Of a stretch of DNA of 64,000 bases, positions 25,161 through 33,232 are shown piece after piece; within the stretch, counting starts at the first letter, position 1; each line of letters begins with the position of its first letter. Under the pieces are notes generated by a model. It searched no databases. It had not been told where the DNA came from and saw nothing but the letters and a program-made list of their open reading frames with translations. The translations under genes were made by a program, and so were the position numbers. This DNA is from Terriglobia bacterium (GTDB lineage Bacteria; Acidobacteriota; Terriglobia; Terriglobales; Acidobacteriaceae), in the NCBI GenBank assembly GCA_020072585.1, contig JAIQGL010000009.1, positions 93,585 to 157,584 of the forward strand, read 5' to 3'.

Positions 25161-25262
25161 ATGCAGGGAAAAGAAAAAACCGGCAAAGCAGAGCTCATCG
25201 GGTATGGAATCGGATTGGCCGCTTTTATTGTGGCTGTGCTGTGGAAGTTCCTGGTGAAATAG
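25161..25262 (+). CDS. 33-residue single-span membrane peptide
   Basis: A GAGGA ribosome binding site six bases before ATG supports this tiny gene. Residues 1-11 are charged (QGKEKTGKAE). Residues 13-30 form one membrane segment (IGYGIGLAAFIVAVLWKF), then LVK. It lies 47 bases after hpnJ and 63 bases before the first DMT gene on the same strand, so it is probably cotranscribed. A role as a small subunit of a membrane complex is possible. No homologue is recalled. Confidence 0.6.
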   Translation: MQGKEKTGKAELIGYGIGLAAFIVAVLWKFLVK

Positions 25263-25325
25263 CAAACGTTCGATGGAAATCCAGAGTACCCGCTATCGCG
25301 CGGGCGGCAGGCGGACCTCCGAGTG

Positions 25326-25751
25326 ATGCTCAAAAAACTCTTTATCTATCTGGCCATCGCCTGCTGCAACGGCGCCGGTGACGTGCTGCTGAAACGCGGC
25401 ATGGATGAGCTGGGCGAAATCCATCTCAACAACCCCGCGCACATCTTCAGCGCGTTTCTGAATCCATGGATTGTCGTGGGCATTCTGTTTCTTGCTGGAT
25501 TTTTCTACTCTTACCTTACCGCGCTCTCCTGGGCCGACCTTACTTACGTTCTGCCTGCAACCGCGTTCGGCTACGTGGTGACCGCATTTCTTTCGCGGTT
25601 TTTTTTGCATGAAGCCGTCAGCCCATGGCGATGGGCCGGCGTCCTGCTGATTACCGGCGGCGTGGGGCTGGTAGCGCGTGGGCCATCCTTAACGGAGCGC
25701 CGCGACACAAACCAACTGGCCGCGCAGAAGGAGCAGCATGAGCTCGCTTAA
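25326..25751 (+). CDS. Half-size DMT (EamA/EmrE-like) transporter subunit A
   Basis: 141 residues with four predicted membrane helices: FIYLAIACCNGAGDVLLKRG, IVVGILFLAGFFYSYLTALS, a third around YVLPATAFGYVVTAFLSRFF and a fourth around WAGVLLITGGVGLVARG. The ALSWADLTYVLPATA segment is shared with its downstream neighbour (ALSWGDASLVAPASA). Half-size DMT proteins act as dimers, often heterodimers such as ArnE/ArnF, which flips a lipid-linked sugar. GTG at 25323 is an alternative start. The 14-base overlap with the next gene shows coupling. Lipid export linked to hpnJ is an inference. Confidence 0.8.
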   Translation: MLKKLFIYLAIACCNGAGDVLLKRGMDELGEIHLNNPAHIFSAFLNPWIVVGILFLAGFFYSYLTALSWADLTYVLPATAFGYVVTAFLSRFFLHEAVSPWRWAGVLLITGGVGLVARGPSLTERRDTNQLAAQKEQHELA

Positions 25752-26118
25752 GCTATGGATCGCCATCGGAATGCTGGTAATGGCATCGAGCGCCGGTGAC
25801 GTGATGCTCTCCGCGGCGATGAAGCGCATCGGCGACCTCGAAGAGATTCGCGCGAAGAAGGGCCTGCTGGCCGTGGTGGGACATGTGGTCCGGGAAAAGC
25901 TTTTTCTGCTCGGACTCTGCTGCCTGATCTTCAGCTTTTTCTGCCTGCTCACGGCGCTCTCCTGGGGAGACGCCAGCCTGGTGGCGCCGGCGTCGGCTTC
26001 CCTCACCTATATCTGCTCGGCCATTCTGGCCAAGTTCCTGCTGCATGAGAATGTCGACCGCCGTCGCTGGCTCTCCGCCGCACTGGTCTGCATCGGCGTA
26101 ATTTTGCTGGTAAAGTAG
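25738..26118 (+). CDS. Half-size DMT (EamA/EmrE-like) transporter subunit B
   Basis: 126 residues, four membrane helices, paralogous to the gene it overlaps by 14 bases. Both begin with a helix ending in (G/A)GDV(L/M)L and share the FSFFCLLTALSWGDASLVAP-type helix 3 region. A charged loop EEIRAKKG separates helices 1 and 2. AAGGAG lies six bases before the ATG. The two subunits most likely form a heterodimer with antiparallel halves, like ArnE/ArnF or YvdR/YvdS. The substrate is unknown. Confidence 0.8.
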   Translation: MSSLKLWIAIGMLVMASSAGDVMLSAAMKRIGDLEEIRAKKGLLAVVGHVVREKLFLLGLCCLIFSFFCLLTALSWGDASLVAPASASLTYICSAILAKFLLHENVDRRRWLSAALVCIGVILLVK

Positions 26119-26123
26119 CCTTC

Positions 26124-26144
26124 ATCCCTCGCGAAGCGAGGGAT
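26124..26144. other. Perfect hairpin between convergent genes
   Basis: ATCCCTCGC (26124-26132) pairs with GCGAGGGAT (26136-26144) around a three-base loop. It lies between the stops of the DMT gene and the fic gene and could slow polymerase from both sides, although no U-run follows. Confidence 0.6.
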
Positions 26145-26173
26145 CCCTATCGCGTGCCGCGCCAACTCCAGGC

Positions 26174-26779
26174 TCATTGTTCGGCCAGAAAATCTTCCAG
26201 CAATCGGTGAAACACTGCCGCCGTTGGCCTCCAGTCACCCTGCATCGCCTTGGCTCCTGCTTGTCCGTAACTTGCATTCGGCCTCGGACGCAACCGGATA
26301 AATGGCGGCAAACCATAACGCAACGCCAGGCTGTTGGCCCACAGCCGCGCCGTTCGGCCGTTACCATTGGCAAAAGGATGGATCCTCACCCACTCGGAAT
26401 GCACCCAGGCACAGAGATCGATAATGGCTGCTAATTGATCGGCATCCGGCGCTTTCCCAAAGGGCAGCACAGCATCTAGCTCTGCCACCAGCGTCTGAAG
26501 CTTTGCTTCAAACTGCTTCAACGCCTCGCCCACATCCGCTGGATCAACGCCGTAATTCGTGTCCACCCGCACGTTCACGTTTTCCAGTCCAGGTTCGCCG
26601 CGAAACGTGCCGACAAATCGTGCTTCCTGCACTTCGAGGTTTCTCATGGCAATGGCTTGCCATTGCCTCGCCGCTTCTACGGTAGGCTTGTCGCGCTGTT
26701 TCGCAGCCGCAGCAATCTCTTCCAGAATTTGTGCGAGATTTGACCTTAGCTGCGGACTGTCTTTGTCCCAGTCAGGCAC
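26174..26779 (-). CDS. Fic-domain protein (toxin-like)
   Basis: 201 residues. Fic enzymes transfer AMP or other phosphate-containing groups to hydroxyls of target proteins. The active-site loop is HPFANGNGRTAR, beginning at His134. It matches HPFx(D/E)GNGRxxR except that Asn stands where the Mg-binding acid usually is; HPFxNGNGR variants are frequent in the family, but AMP transfer cannot be assumed. The upstream helices contain VHSEWVRI just before the loop, and the N-terminus has a flap-like FVGTFRGEPG segment. The start is GTG at 26779, overlapping the stop of the ribbon-helix-helix gene by eight bases. The pair resembles a toxin-antitoxin module. Confidence 0.85.
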   Translation of the reverse strand: MPDWDKDSPQLRSNLAQILEEIAAAAKQRDKPTVEAARQWQAIAMRNLEVQEARFVGTFRGEPGLENVNVRVDTNYGVDPADVGEALKQFEAKLQTLVAELDAVLPFGKAPDADQLAAIIDLCAWVHSEWVRIHPFANGNGRTARLWANSLALRYGLPPFIRLRPRPNASYGQAGAKAMQGDWRPTAAVFHRLLEDFLAEQ

Positions 26780-27116
26780 CTAGAATGTCTCTGATCTTGC
26801 TTTGAACCGGGCCAGCCGTCTTGGTTTCTTTCGGCTTAGCTTCCACTATCTCACCCTCAAGCGGATCATCCAGAGTGGCTTCTGACTCCACAAATTCAGC
26901 CATTGCCTTCCGGAAACCCGGGTCCCTCTTGCGATAGGCGCGGAGACTTGCCAGGTTCGCTTCCAGGCTGCGCTCTTTTCGTCCCCGCTGGCGAAGATAC
27001 CCCTTGATGGCCTCATTCAAGAGCTGATTCATCGGGCGTCCCTCAATCCGGCTAAGGTTCTCCAGCGCAACCCGTTCCTCGGCATCGATTCTCAGGGTAA
27101 AAGCGGTTCGACTCAT
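26772..27116 (-). CDS. Ribbon-helix-helix protein, probable antitoxin of the Fic module
   Basis: 114 residues. Residues 1-45 fit the MetJ/Arc/CopG fold: a beta strand AFTLRIDAEE, then helices ERVALENLSRIEGRPMNQLL and NEAIKGYLRQRG. Such proteins bind palindromic operators as dimers. The C-terminal part is charged and probably disordered until it meets its partner (FRKAMAEFVESEATLDDPLE). No clear (S/T)xxxE(G/N) Fic-inhibitory motif is seen. The gene precedes and overlaps fic. A perfect 10-bp inverted repeat sits on its own promoter, as expected for autoregulation. Confidence 0.8.
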   Translation of the reverse strand: MSRTAFTLRIDAEERVALENLSRIEGRPMNQLLNEAIKGYLRQRGRKERSLEANLASLRAYRKRDPGFRKAMAEFVESEATLDDPLEGEIVEAKPKETKTAGPVQSKIRDILGA

Positions 27117-27122
27117 GACAAC

Positions 27123-27171
27123 AGCTTATCGCGTAAAACATGTGATGTCAATATAGCGTTTTGACATCACA
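27123..27171 (-). promoter_or_regulatory. Promoter and operator of the RHH-Fic operon
   Basis: Reading the minus strand, TTGACA (at 27146-27151) and TAAGCT (27123-27128) are separated by 17 bases, the ideal -35/-10 spacing. TGTGATGTCA (27141-27150) and TGACATCACA (27162-27171) are perfect inverted repeats around an 11-base spacer, and the -35 box lies inside the proximal arm. Binding of the RHH protein would block RNA polymerase. Confidence 0.75.
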
Positions 27172-27288
27172 TTATCGCTGCCTACCGAATCCCTTCTCGT
27201 CCAATAGTAGTCTTACGGAAACAGCCGCCATCGGGCTGCAAAAAAAGGAAAGACAAGTGGAACTCTTGTCGCGCAAAAAGAAGTTGGC

Positions 27289-29331
27289 TCACGAAGCTTC
27301 CGTCGTCTTTTGAAAATGCCTCAAGACTGCCTCGGTCTGGCTCTTCGTCAGCACCGCGCCCAGCGCTGCTGCGTCAGCCTGTTGGACGGCGCGGACGCTG
27401 CCGAAATGCTGGATCAGTCGCTGCCGCGTACGCTCGCCGACGCCGGGGATTTCCAGCAGTTCGGATTTGCGGTCACGCATCTGGCGGCGCTTGCGATGGA
27501 AGGTGACGGCGAAGCGGTGGGATTCGTCGCGCACCATCTGGACCAGGTGCAGCACGGGCGAGTGGCGGTCGAGCACCACGGGATCGTCTTCCTGGCCGAA
27601 GACGAAGATGATCTCCTCTTTCTTGGCGATGGCGGCCAGAGGCTGGTTGGTGATGCCCAGCTCTTCCAGCGCCTGAGCGGCGGCGTGAAGCTGGCCAAGT
27701 CCTCCATCGACCAGGACCAGGCTGGGGAAGGGCTTGTTTTCGTCGCGCAGGCGCTTGTAGCGGCGGGTGATGACCTCACGCATGGAGGCGAAATCGTCCA
27801 CGCCGGTGACGGTGCGCACGATGAACTTGCGATAGGCATTTTTGTTCATGGCGCCGTCTTCCCAGACCACCATGGAGGCAACGGTCTCCGCGCCCTGTAT
27901 GTGCGAGATGTCAAAGCACTCAATGCGCTTGGGGATGTCGGGCAGGCTGAGCGCATCTTGCAGCGCCTCCTGCACGGCTTTGGCTTGCGGCTTCATCACG
28001 CGGAAGCGCTGGACGAATGACTGCTGGGCGTTCTGCGCGGCCAGGTCGATGAGTGAGCGTTTTTCTCCGCGCTGTGGGACAAGGATCTCGACGCGGCTGC
28101 CGCGTTTTTCCGAGAGCAGCTCTTCGAGCTCGGCGCGGTCTTCAAAGTCGACGGGCGAGAGGATGTCTCGGGGAACGTATTGCTGGTCGATATAGACCTG
28201 TTTCATCAGGGCGGAGAAGAATTCTCCGGGGTGGAAGGAGGAGACAGGGGCTAAAGCCCTTTTTTCCTCTAAATCACCCGGCACTTGGACCTCGGCTCGC
28301 AAGCTCGCCTCGGACCGGCGTACCGGGCTATTTTCATTCGCCGCTAACGCGGCTGGAGATTCATCATGGTGAATTGCAGATGGCTCGGAATTCTCGGCTG
28401 GTAAGGGATCGAGATGTATCGTAGGTTCTCGGAAACCCTCTGCTGATGTGGGAGCGATGGCAACTTCCGGCAGCTCTTCCCAGAAGAACTCGCGCCGGTC
28501 AAGAATTTTGCCGCCACGGAGGTGAAAGACGTTGACGGCGAGCATGTCATTCTCATAGTGGTAGCCGAAGACGTCCTGATCGTCACCTTCGGCGGCCGCC
28601 ATGCGCTGTTTCTCCTGGAGCTGGGCGACGGTGGAGAGCATGTCACGGTATCGGGCGGCGCGTTCGTATTCCTGGTTGGTCGCGGCTTCTTCCATGCGCT
28701 GGCGCAGAGACTTTGCCAGATCGGTCTGCCGGCCTTCCAGCAGAAGCTGCACATCATGCACGGCCTCCTGATACGCCTGCGGCGTAGTCAGGTCCTGCAC
28801 GCAGGGCCCCAGACAGCGCTTGATGTAGTACTGCAGGCAGGGCCGCAGATGGTATCGGGTGAGATCGACCTTGCAGGAAGGCACGAGGAAGCTGCGGTGG
28901 ATGAGATCGACGATGCGGTAAGCGAGGTTGCCGGGAAAATAGGGGCCGTAGTAATTGCTGCCATCTTTCCGCAGGCGGCGTGTTACATAGACCCGGGGAT
29001 AGCGCTCACCCAGAGTGAGTTTGATGTAAGGATAGGTTTTATCGTCACGAAGGAGGATGTTGAAACGCGGCTTCTTCTGCTTGATCAGGTTATTTTCAAG
29101 GGCCAGCGCTTCTTTATTGTTGGCGACAACGATGTAATCGACGTCCACGGCTTCGCGCAGCAGGCTTCCGGTTTTGGCGTTGGCTTCACCCACGCCCTCC
29201 TGGAAGTATGAGCGGACGCGGGCACGCAGGTTCTTAGCCTTGCCTACATAAATGACCTCACCTTCGGCGTTTTTATATAGGTAAACTCCGGGCTGGAGGG
29301 GCAGGGTCCGGATTTTCTGTATCAGATCCAT
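27289..29331 (-). CDS. uvrC: Excinuclease ABC subunit C
   Basis: Nuclease of nucleotide excision repair that makes both incisions around a lesion marked by UvrAB. 680 residues, longer than the usual 600-620. The N-terminal GIY-YIG domain has PGVYLYKN and VIYVGKAKNLRARV. A Cys cluster follows (PSCKVDLTRYHLRPCLQYYI, then CLGPC), then the UVR motif (NQEYERAARYRDMLSTV). The RNase H-like C-terminal nuclease has CFDISHIQG, LVDGGLGQL and HRFAVTFHRKRR, and ends with helix-hairpin-helix segments IPGVGERTRQRLIQHFGS. Residues about 290-365 are an extra low-complexity segment (see findings). The ATG at 29331 lacks a clear ribosome binding site. Confidence 0.95.
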   Translation of the reverse strand: MDLIQKIRTLPLQPGVYLYKNAEGEVIYVGKAKNLRARVRSYFQEGVGEANAKTGSLLREAVDVDYIVVANNKEALALENNLIKQKKPRFNILLRDDKTYPYIKLTLGERYPRVYVTRRLRKDGSNYYGPYFPGNLAYRIVDLIHRSFLVPSCKVDLTRYHLRPCLQYYIKRCLGPCVQDLTTPQAYQEAVHDVQLLLEGRQTDLAKSLRQRMEEAATNQEYERAARYRDMLSTVAQLQEKQRMAAAEGDDQDVFGYHYENDMLAVNVFHLRGGKILDRREFFWEELPEVAIAPTSAEGFREPTIHLDPLPAENSEPSAIHHDESPAALAANENSPVRRSEASLRAEVQVPGDLEEKRALAPVSSFHPGEFFSALMKQVYIDQQYVPRDILSPVDFEDRAELEELLSEKRGSRVEILVPQRGEKRSLIDLAAQNAQQSFVQRFRVMKPQAKAVQEALQDALSLPDIPKRIECFDISHIQGAETVASMVVWEDGAMNKNAYRKFIVRTVTGVDDFASMREVITRRYKRLRDENKPFPSLVLVDGGLGQLHAAAQALEELGITNQPLAAIAKKEEIIFVFGQEDDPVVLDRHSPVLHLVQMVRDESHRFAVTFHRKRRQMRDRKSELLEIPGVGERTRQRLIQHFGSVRAVQQADAAALGAVLTKSQTEAVLRHFQKTTEAS

Positions 29332-29574
29332 TGGGGAAAGCTGAGGCTAACTACCTAGATTCTTCCCATAAGGCGCTAGGTGCGTAAAAATTCTACGGTC
29401 AGGCACTTGGAACAGTCTGGGAAGAGCCTTAGAATAGGATTCAACCTGTTGATTATAAAACATTTAGTGTAAAATTGTCTTGTACGCGGCATTGGCATGC
29501 CAGTTGCTCTTCTTTAGAGTGACTTTATAAGGCGGCATCACCCTGCGCCGCGTGGGTCTTAAGGAGCTTTCCCC

Positions 29575-30309
29575 ATGAATTTGAAATCGAGCCTTTTGGT
29601 TCTGCTGGCCGGCACATCGATGATGATCGGCACGGGCTGCACAACAAAGAATTATGTGCGCAAGCAGACCCAGCCAATCGTCGAGAAATCCAACGAACTT
29701 GATGCCAGAACAGCCAAGAACAACGCCGCTATTCACGATGTTGATTCTCGCGCAACAGCAGGTATTGCAGGCGCCACCGCCAAGGCCGGCGAAGCCGACC
29801 AGAAAGCGCTGGACGCCCGTGGCCGCGCAGATCAGGCCCAGACACTGGCCAACCAGGCCAATACCCGCGTTGACGCTCTGGCCAACCAGGTTGCCAATCT
29901 GGATAACTATCGCCCCGTGGCAGAGACCTCAGTACACTTTGCTTTCAACAAGGCTGATCTGACCCCGAAAGCAAAGACCGCCCTGGACCAGTTGCTGGCT
30001 GAAATCCCCAACACCAAAGGCTATCTGGTGGTGGTGGAAGGCGGCACTGATTCCGTTGGTCCAGCCAACTATAATTACAAGCTGAGCGAGCGTCGCGCTG
30101 ATTCCGTGGTGCAGTATCTCTCGTCCAAGAGCATTCCAGCGCACAAGATTTATTTGATCGGCTTGGGCAAGGACAAGTACGCCGCTGAAAACAACACGGC
30201 TGACGGACGCGCGAAGAACCGCCGCGTGGAAGTGCGTTTGATGACGAACGTGGCCGGTACGGAAACACCAAGCTCTGCGCAGAGTACCGCTCCCAACCCG
30301 AGCCGGTAG
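29575..30309 (+). CDS. OmpA-family peptidoglycan-binding lipoprotein
   Basis: Outer-membrane lipoprotein of 244 residues that would tether the outer membrane to peptidoglycan. The lipobox ends at Cys22 (SMMIGTGC). Residues 30-110 are an Ala-rich coiled coil (LDARTAKNNAAIHDVDSRAT; ANQANTRVDALANQVANL). The C-terminal OmpA domain starts at VHFAFNKADLTPKAKTALDQ. It has TDSVGPANYNYKLSERRADSV with the Asp and Arg that bind diaminopimelate, then GLGKDKYAAENNTADGRAKN and RRVEVRL. The coiled-coil plus OmpA layout resembles an Lpp/Pal hybrid. AAGGAGC precedes the ATG and a strong terminator follows, so it is a single-gene unit. Confidence 0.92.
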   Translation: MNLKSSLLVLLAGTSMMIGTGCTTKNYVRKQTQPIVEKSNELDARTAKNNAAIHDVDSRATAGIAGATAKAGEADQKALDARGRADQAQTLANQANTRVDALANQVANLDNYRPVAETSVHFAFNKADLTPKAKTALDQLLAEIPNTKGYLVVVEGGTDSVGPANYNYKLSERRADSVVQYLSSKSIPAHKIYLIGLGKDKYAAENNTADGRAKNRRVEVRLMTNVAGTETPSSAQSTAPNPSR

Positions 30310-30342
30310 TCTCACCTCCCCCGGGACACTTGCGCAGACAGA

Positions 30343-30375
30343 GGCCGCCAGATTTCTGGCGGCCTTTAAATTTTG
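30343..30375 (+). terminator. Rho-independent terminator after OmpA-like lipoprotein
   Basis: GGCCGCCAG (30343-30351) pairs perfectly with CTGGCGGCC (30356-30364), followed by TTTAAATTTTG. Confidence 0.9.
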
Positions 30376-30459
30376 TTTAACGCCAGCCGCTGCGGGCGCA
30401 AGTTCTCAGATTTGGGGCGATCTTCATAATAGGCGGTCTTCCCCATAGAATAATTGGAT

Positions 30460-31461
30460 ATGAAGTCCCGTTCTCATATTTTTGCCGCATTCCTCCTGGT
30501 CGGGCTCATGAGCCTACTGATGCCCGCGCCGCGCGCCGCAGCCCAGAATAGCCCTGACGATCAGCCTCATATCCAGCCGCGCACCACGCCGACGCCTACG
30601 CCAACTCCTCGCGCCAGCCAGCCGTCACAGAAGCCGCAGGACGGCTATGAACGTCCGCCGTTTCCCGGTGACGCGTCTCCGACGCGGCCGAACGATCCTT
30701 CGCCCAAGGCGCATGACGACAAGTATGAACGGCCTCCTTTCCCCGGTGATGCGCCTGGAACCAGTCCGACAGGCGCCAGCGCCACGGGCGAGAGTTCCAG
30801 CCGGGATTCGCTGATCGACTTGAACAGCCGCGCGGAAAAGGAAGAACCAGCGACTAAGGAAGATGAGTCCGTCCTGCAGCCCTGGGACCCGCACAAGGCC
30901 GCCAAAGACGTTGAGGTTGGGCAGTGGTACCTGAAGCTGAAGAACTATCGCGCGGCGCTGGAGCGCTTTAATCACGCGCTGACCTACAAGCCGAACGATG
31001 CCGAGGCCATCTACGGTCTGGCGATCACGCAGGAAAAACTTGACCTGCTCTCGCTGGCCGACCAGAACTATCGCAAGTATCTGGAGATCCTGCCTAACGG
31101 TCCCAAGGCCAAGGAGGCCGAGGAGGGGTTGAAGCGCATTGGGCCGCATGTGGCCATGCGCAAATCCGGAGACTCCAACGCCGACCCAGTGAAGCTCGCG
31201 GCGCACGATATTGACGTAGGTGAGACCTACCTTACCGGCAATCACTTTGATGCCGCGCGTGAACGCTTTGAAGACGCCTTGCGGCTCACGCCGGACAATC
31301 CGCTCGTATGGTTCCGGCTGGCCCAGGCTCTGCAAGGCATGCAAAGGCTCGACCCCGCGCGGCTCTACTACAAAAAATATCTTGAGGCTCAGCCCAAAGG
31401 AAAATTCGCCGGCAACGCCAAAAAAGCGATCGGGCAAATTGATTGGGTCCTGGGAAAATAG
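30460..31461 (+). CDS. Secreted proline-rich TPR protein
   Basis: The ATG at 30460 starts a signal peptide (HIFAAFLLVGLMSLLMPAPR); a TTG two codons upstream is an alternative. Residues 35-120 are Pro/Thr/Ser-rich and contain YERPPFPGDA twice, a spacer suited to crossing the peptidoglycan. Residues 145-333 form TPR units: VGQWYLKLKNYRAALERFNH, AIYGLAITQEKLDLLSLADQ and VWFRLAQALQGMQRLDPARL. It resembles BamD/YbgF-like scaffolds, but no specific family is shown. Periplasmic or outer-membrane-associated assembly factor is the likely class. Confidence 0.82.
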   Translation: MKSRSHIFAAFLLVGLMSLLMPAPRAAAQNSPDDQPHIQPRTTPTPTPTPRASQPSQKPQDGYERPPFPGDASPTRPNDPSPKAHDDKYERPPFPGDAPGTSPTGASATGESSSRDSLIDLNSRAEKEEPATKEDESVLQPWDPHKAAKDVEVGQWYLKLKNYRAALERFNHALTYKPNDAEAIYGLAITQEKLDLLSLADQNYRKYLEILPNGPKAKEAEEGLKRIGPHVAMRKSGDSNADPVKLAAHDIDVGETYLTGNHFDAARERFEDALRLTPDNPLVWFRLAQALQGMQRLDPARLYYKKYLEAQPKGKFAGNAKKAIGQIDWVLGK

Positions 31462-31496
31462 CCCTGCTGAAAAAAATAGCCCTGCTCGGAAAGCAG

Positions 31497-32126
31497 CTAC
31501 TCTTTGCGCAGAAATGTTCCTGAACTGGCGTCCACCAGCACAGTGAGCTTGCCGGTTGATTCGCTGCCGCCATAGATCACATGCCAGCGCAGCTGGTTCG
31601 ATTGCATGTCCCAGTCCAGCCGATACCCGACGGAGACTTTGGGATCTTTTTCTATCACCTGTTTGCCGCCATGCTGCTGTGCCACTTCAAAAGCCTGGTC
31701 CGTATCTATCTTGAGGTAATTCAGGTCAAACGAACGCGCCGCACGGTTTGCCGGATTGTACGTGTCTTCCACTCCGTGGTTCACGCCGCGCGGTCCGTCT
31801 TCGGTGGCCATCCCAGCCCAGGTAAACGGCTCCGCTTTTTGCCGCGAAGGAGACGCAAACAGCGCGCGCCAGAAGTTCGCTTTGCCATCATGGCCGTTGC
31901 TGTCTTTCAGGTTCGTGGATTCCAAACGGACCGGCTGAGCGTCCGGCGACCAGAAGCGCGCAGGCGCAAGCATCTTTTGCAGTGCGAATCGTCCGGTCTC
32001 AAACTGGACGGCCGTCTGCTGGCTCTCTTTGCCTGCCGGAGCTTTCGTGGGCTCAGAGTTGCACCCCAGGCACAAAGCTGCCAAGGCAAGGACCGCGGGC
32101 AATCCGATTTTCTTTATCAATTTCAT
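31497..32126 (-). CDS. Lipoprotein of unknown function, paralogue of the one at 22656
   Basis: The ATG at 32126 gives a lipoprotein signal (LPAVLALAALCLGC, lipidated Cys22). The domain carries KMLAPARFWSPDAQPVRLES, ANFWRALFASPSRQKAEPFT and a C-terminal YRLDWDMQSNQLRWHVIYGG ending in VLVDASSGTFLRKE. Its FASPSR..AEPFTWA core and the closing strand with ...DASSGTF (PepSY-like) match the lipoprotein at 22656-23279. It converges with the TPR gene. The two copies, 9 kb apart, point to an expanded family in this genome. Function unknown. Confidence 0.78.
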   Translation of the reverse strand: MKLIKKIGLPAVLALAALCLGCNSEPTKAPAGKESQQTAVQFETGRFALQKMLAPARFWSPDAQPVRLESTNLKDSNGHDGKANFWRALFASPSRQKAEPFTWAGMATEDGPRGVNHGVEDTYNPANRAARSFDLNYLKIDTDQAFEVAQQHGGKQVIEKDPKVSVGYRLDWDMQSNQLRWHVIYGGSESTGKLTVLVDASSGTFLRKE

Positions 32127-32219
32127 GTTGGCTGGTGTGGTCAGGATCACTCCATTCTAGACGGATAAAGCGAAGGAATGGATGTACGAAGGTGCATGTA
32201 TCGCGCTGATACCAGCGTA

Positions 32220-32840
32220 TTACTCGCTGGACAGCCCCGCCTTGCGCGCCTGCTCCTGCAGGTCCGCGAGCTTCTGCTGGGCGGCATCCAGGGCCTGTTT
32301 TTTGGCGTCGATCTCTGCTTGCTCTTTGCGGGAATCTTCCGCAAATTTGGCCTGGTCGCGCAACATGGTGCCTGCATCGGCATAAAAGGCGGCAGCACGA
32401 AGCCGCGACTCACGCTGGGCGACATCAAGTTCGCGCTGCAGCGTGGCAATCTCTTTCTTCTGTGTATCAATCTGCTTCTTCAGCTCTTCGTTCTTTTGCT
32501 TCTGCGCGTCCGCAGTATCTTTCTTCGGCGCATCCTTCGCATCGGCTTCTTTGGCGTCAGCGGCCTTGTCGTCGGTTTTTTTGTCGTCAGTCTTTTTCGC
32601 GGTATCCGGTTCAGAGCTGGTGGAAGGCGTGGACCTGCGCGGCATCGTGTCATCGTCCAGCTTGACCGCGCTCGTACTGGAGCGCTTCTTGGCGCGGTTA
32701 GCGCGGGCTGCATCGCCCAAAGATTGCTGGGAAGAAGATGGCTGGGAGGAAGATTGCTGGGCAGAAGATTGCGGTACAAACACTGCCGCCGCGAACGCGC
32801 ACATCACGAGCATCAGAAAAAGCTTTTTCATAGAGGACAT
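32220..32840 (-). CDS. Secreted coiled-coil protein
   Basis: The signal peptide (LFLMLVMCAFAAAVFVPQSS) starts at ATG 32840 or at the ATG 32831 (MKKLF). Residues 28-45 are Ser/Gln-rich and residues 75-115 are Lys/Asp/Ala repeats (KKTDDKKTDDKAADAKEAD). A long coiled coil then runs from residue 115 to the end (NEELKKQIDTQKKEIATLQR, ELDVAQRESRLRA and a Gln/Ala helix). Many acidobacterial genomes carry such proteins. A periplasmic spacer role is likely from architecture only. The GC-neutral Lys/Asp repeats are low complexity and may vary in length between strains. Confidence 0.7.
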   Translation of the reverse strand: MSSMKKLFLMLVMCAFAAAVFVPQSSAQQSSSQPSSSQQSLGDAARANRAKKRSSTSAVKLDDDTMPRRSTPSTSSEPDTAKKTDDKKTDDKAADAKEADAKDAPKKDTADAQKQKNEELKKQIDTQKKEIATLQRELDVAQRESRLRAAAFYADAGTMLRDQAKFAEDSRKEQAEIDAKKQALDAAQQKLADLQEQARKAGLSSE

Positions 32841-32955
32841 CAACCTGGATCGTTCTGTCTATTATTCTACAGCTTGCTTGTCAGACGATTCTCCTGCTTT
32901 CGCGGGGTGGAAACGATAGGGTAAACGCCATACCGGACTGAAGTAACTTCTGTTA

Positions 32956-33045
32956 TGTCGCTTCGCTCCAAACCGCCCACGAGGCTCACCGGTATACGAT
33001 CCTTCTGCACCTGAATCAGCCGGCTCGGCGCGCAAGTCGGCCTTG
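32956..33045 (-). repeat. Dispersed repeat R1, inverted copy
   Basis: Read on the minus strand it begins with GGCCGACTTGCGCGCCGAGC (within 33022-33045) and ends with GGTTTGGAGCGAAGCGACA (32956-32975), the same order and spacing as the plus-strand copies at 35304 and 35406. The gap 32841-33232 contains no supported gene. Confidence 0.8.
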
Positions 33046-33232
33046 CCGGCGTTCGCCCCTTGCAATATCGCTTCGCCCACACCGCCCCCACGAGCCTTCA
33101 CACCCATCTTGGATCGGCTCCTGTAGCAGGCCGCTCGCCACGTGGTCGGACTCGCGGTAAAATCCAGCGCTAGCTCTGCTCCATGAAGATCAGTATTGAA
33201 TCGTTTTTCAATGGCAAGGTTTGCGAGAAATA

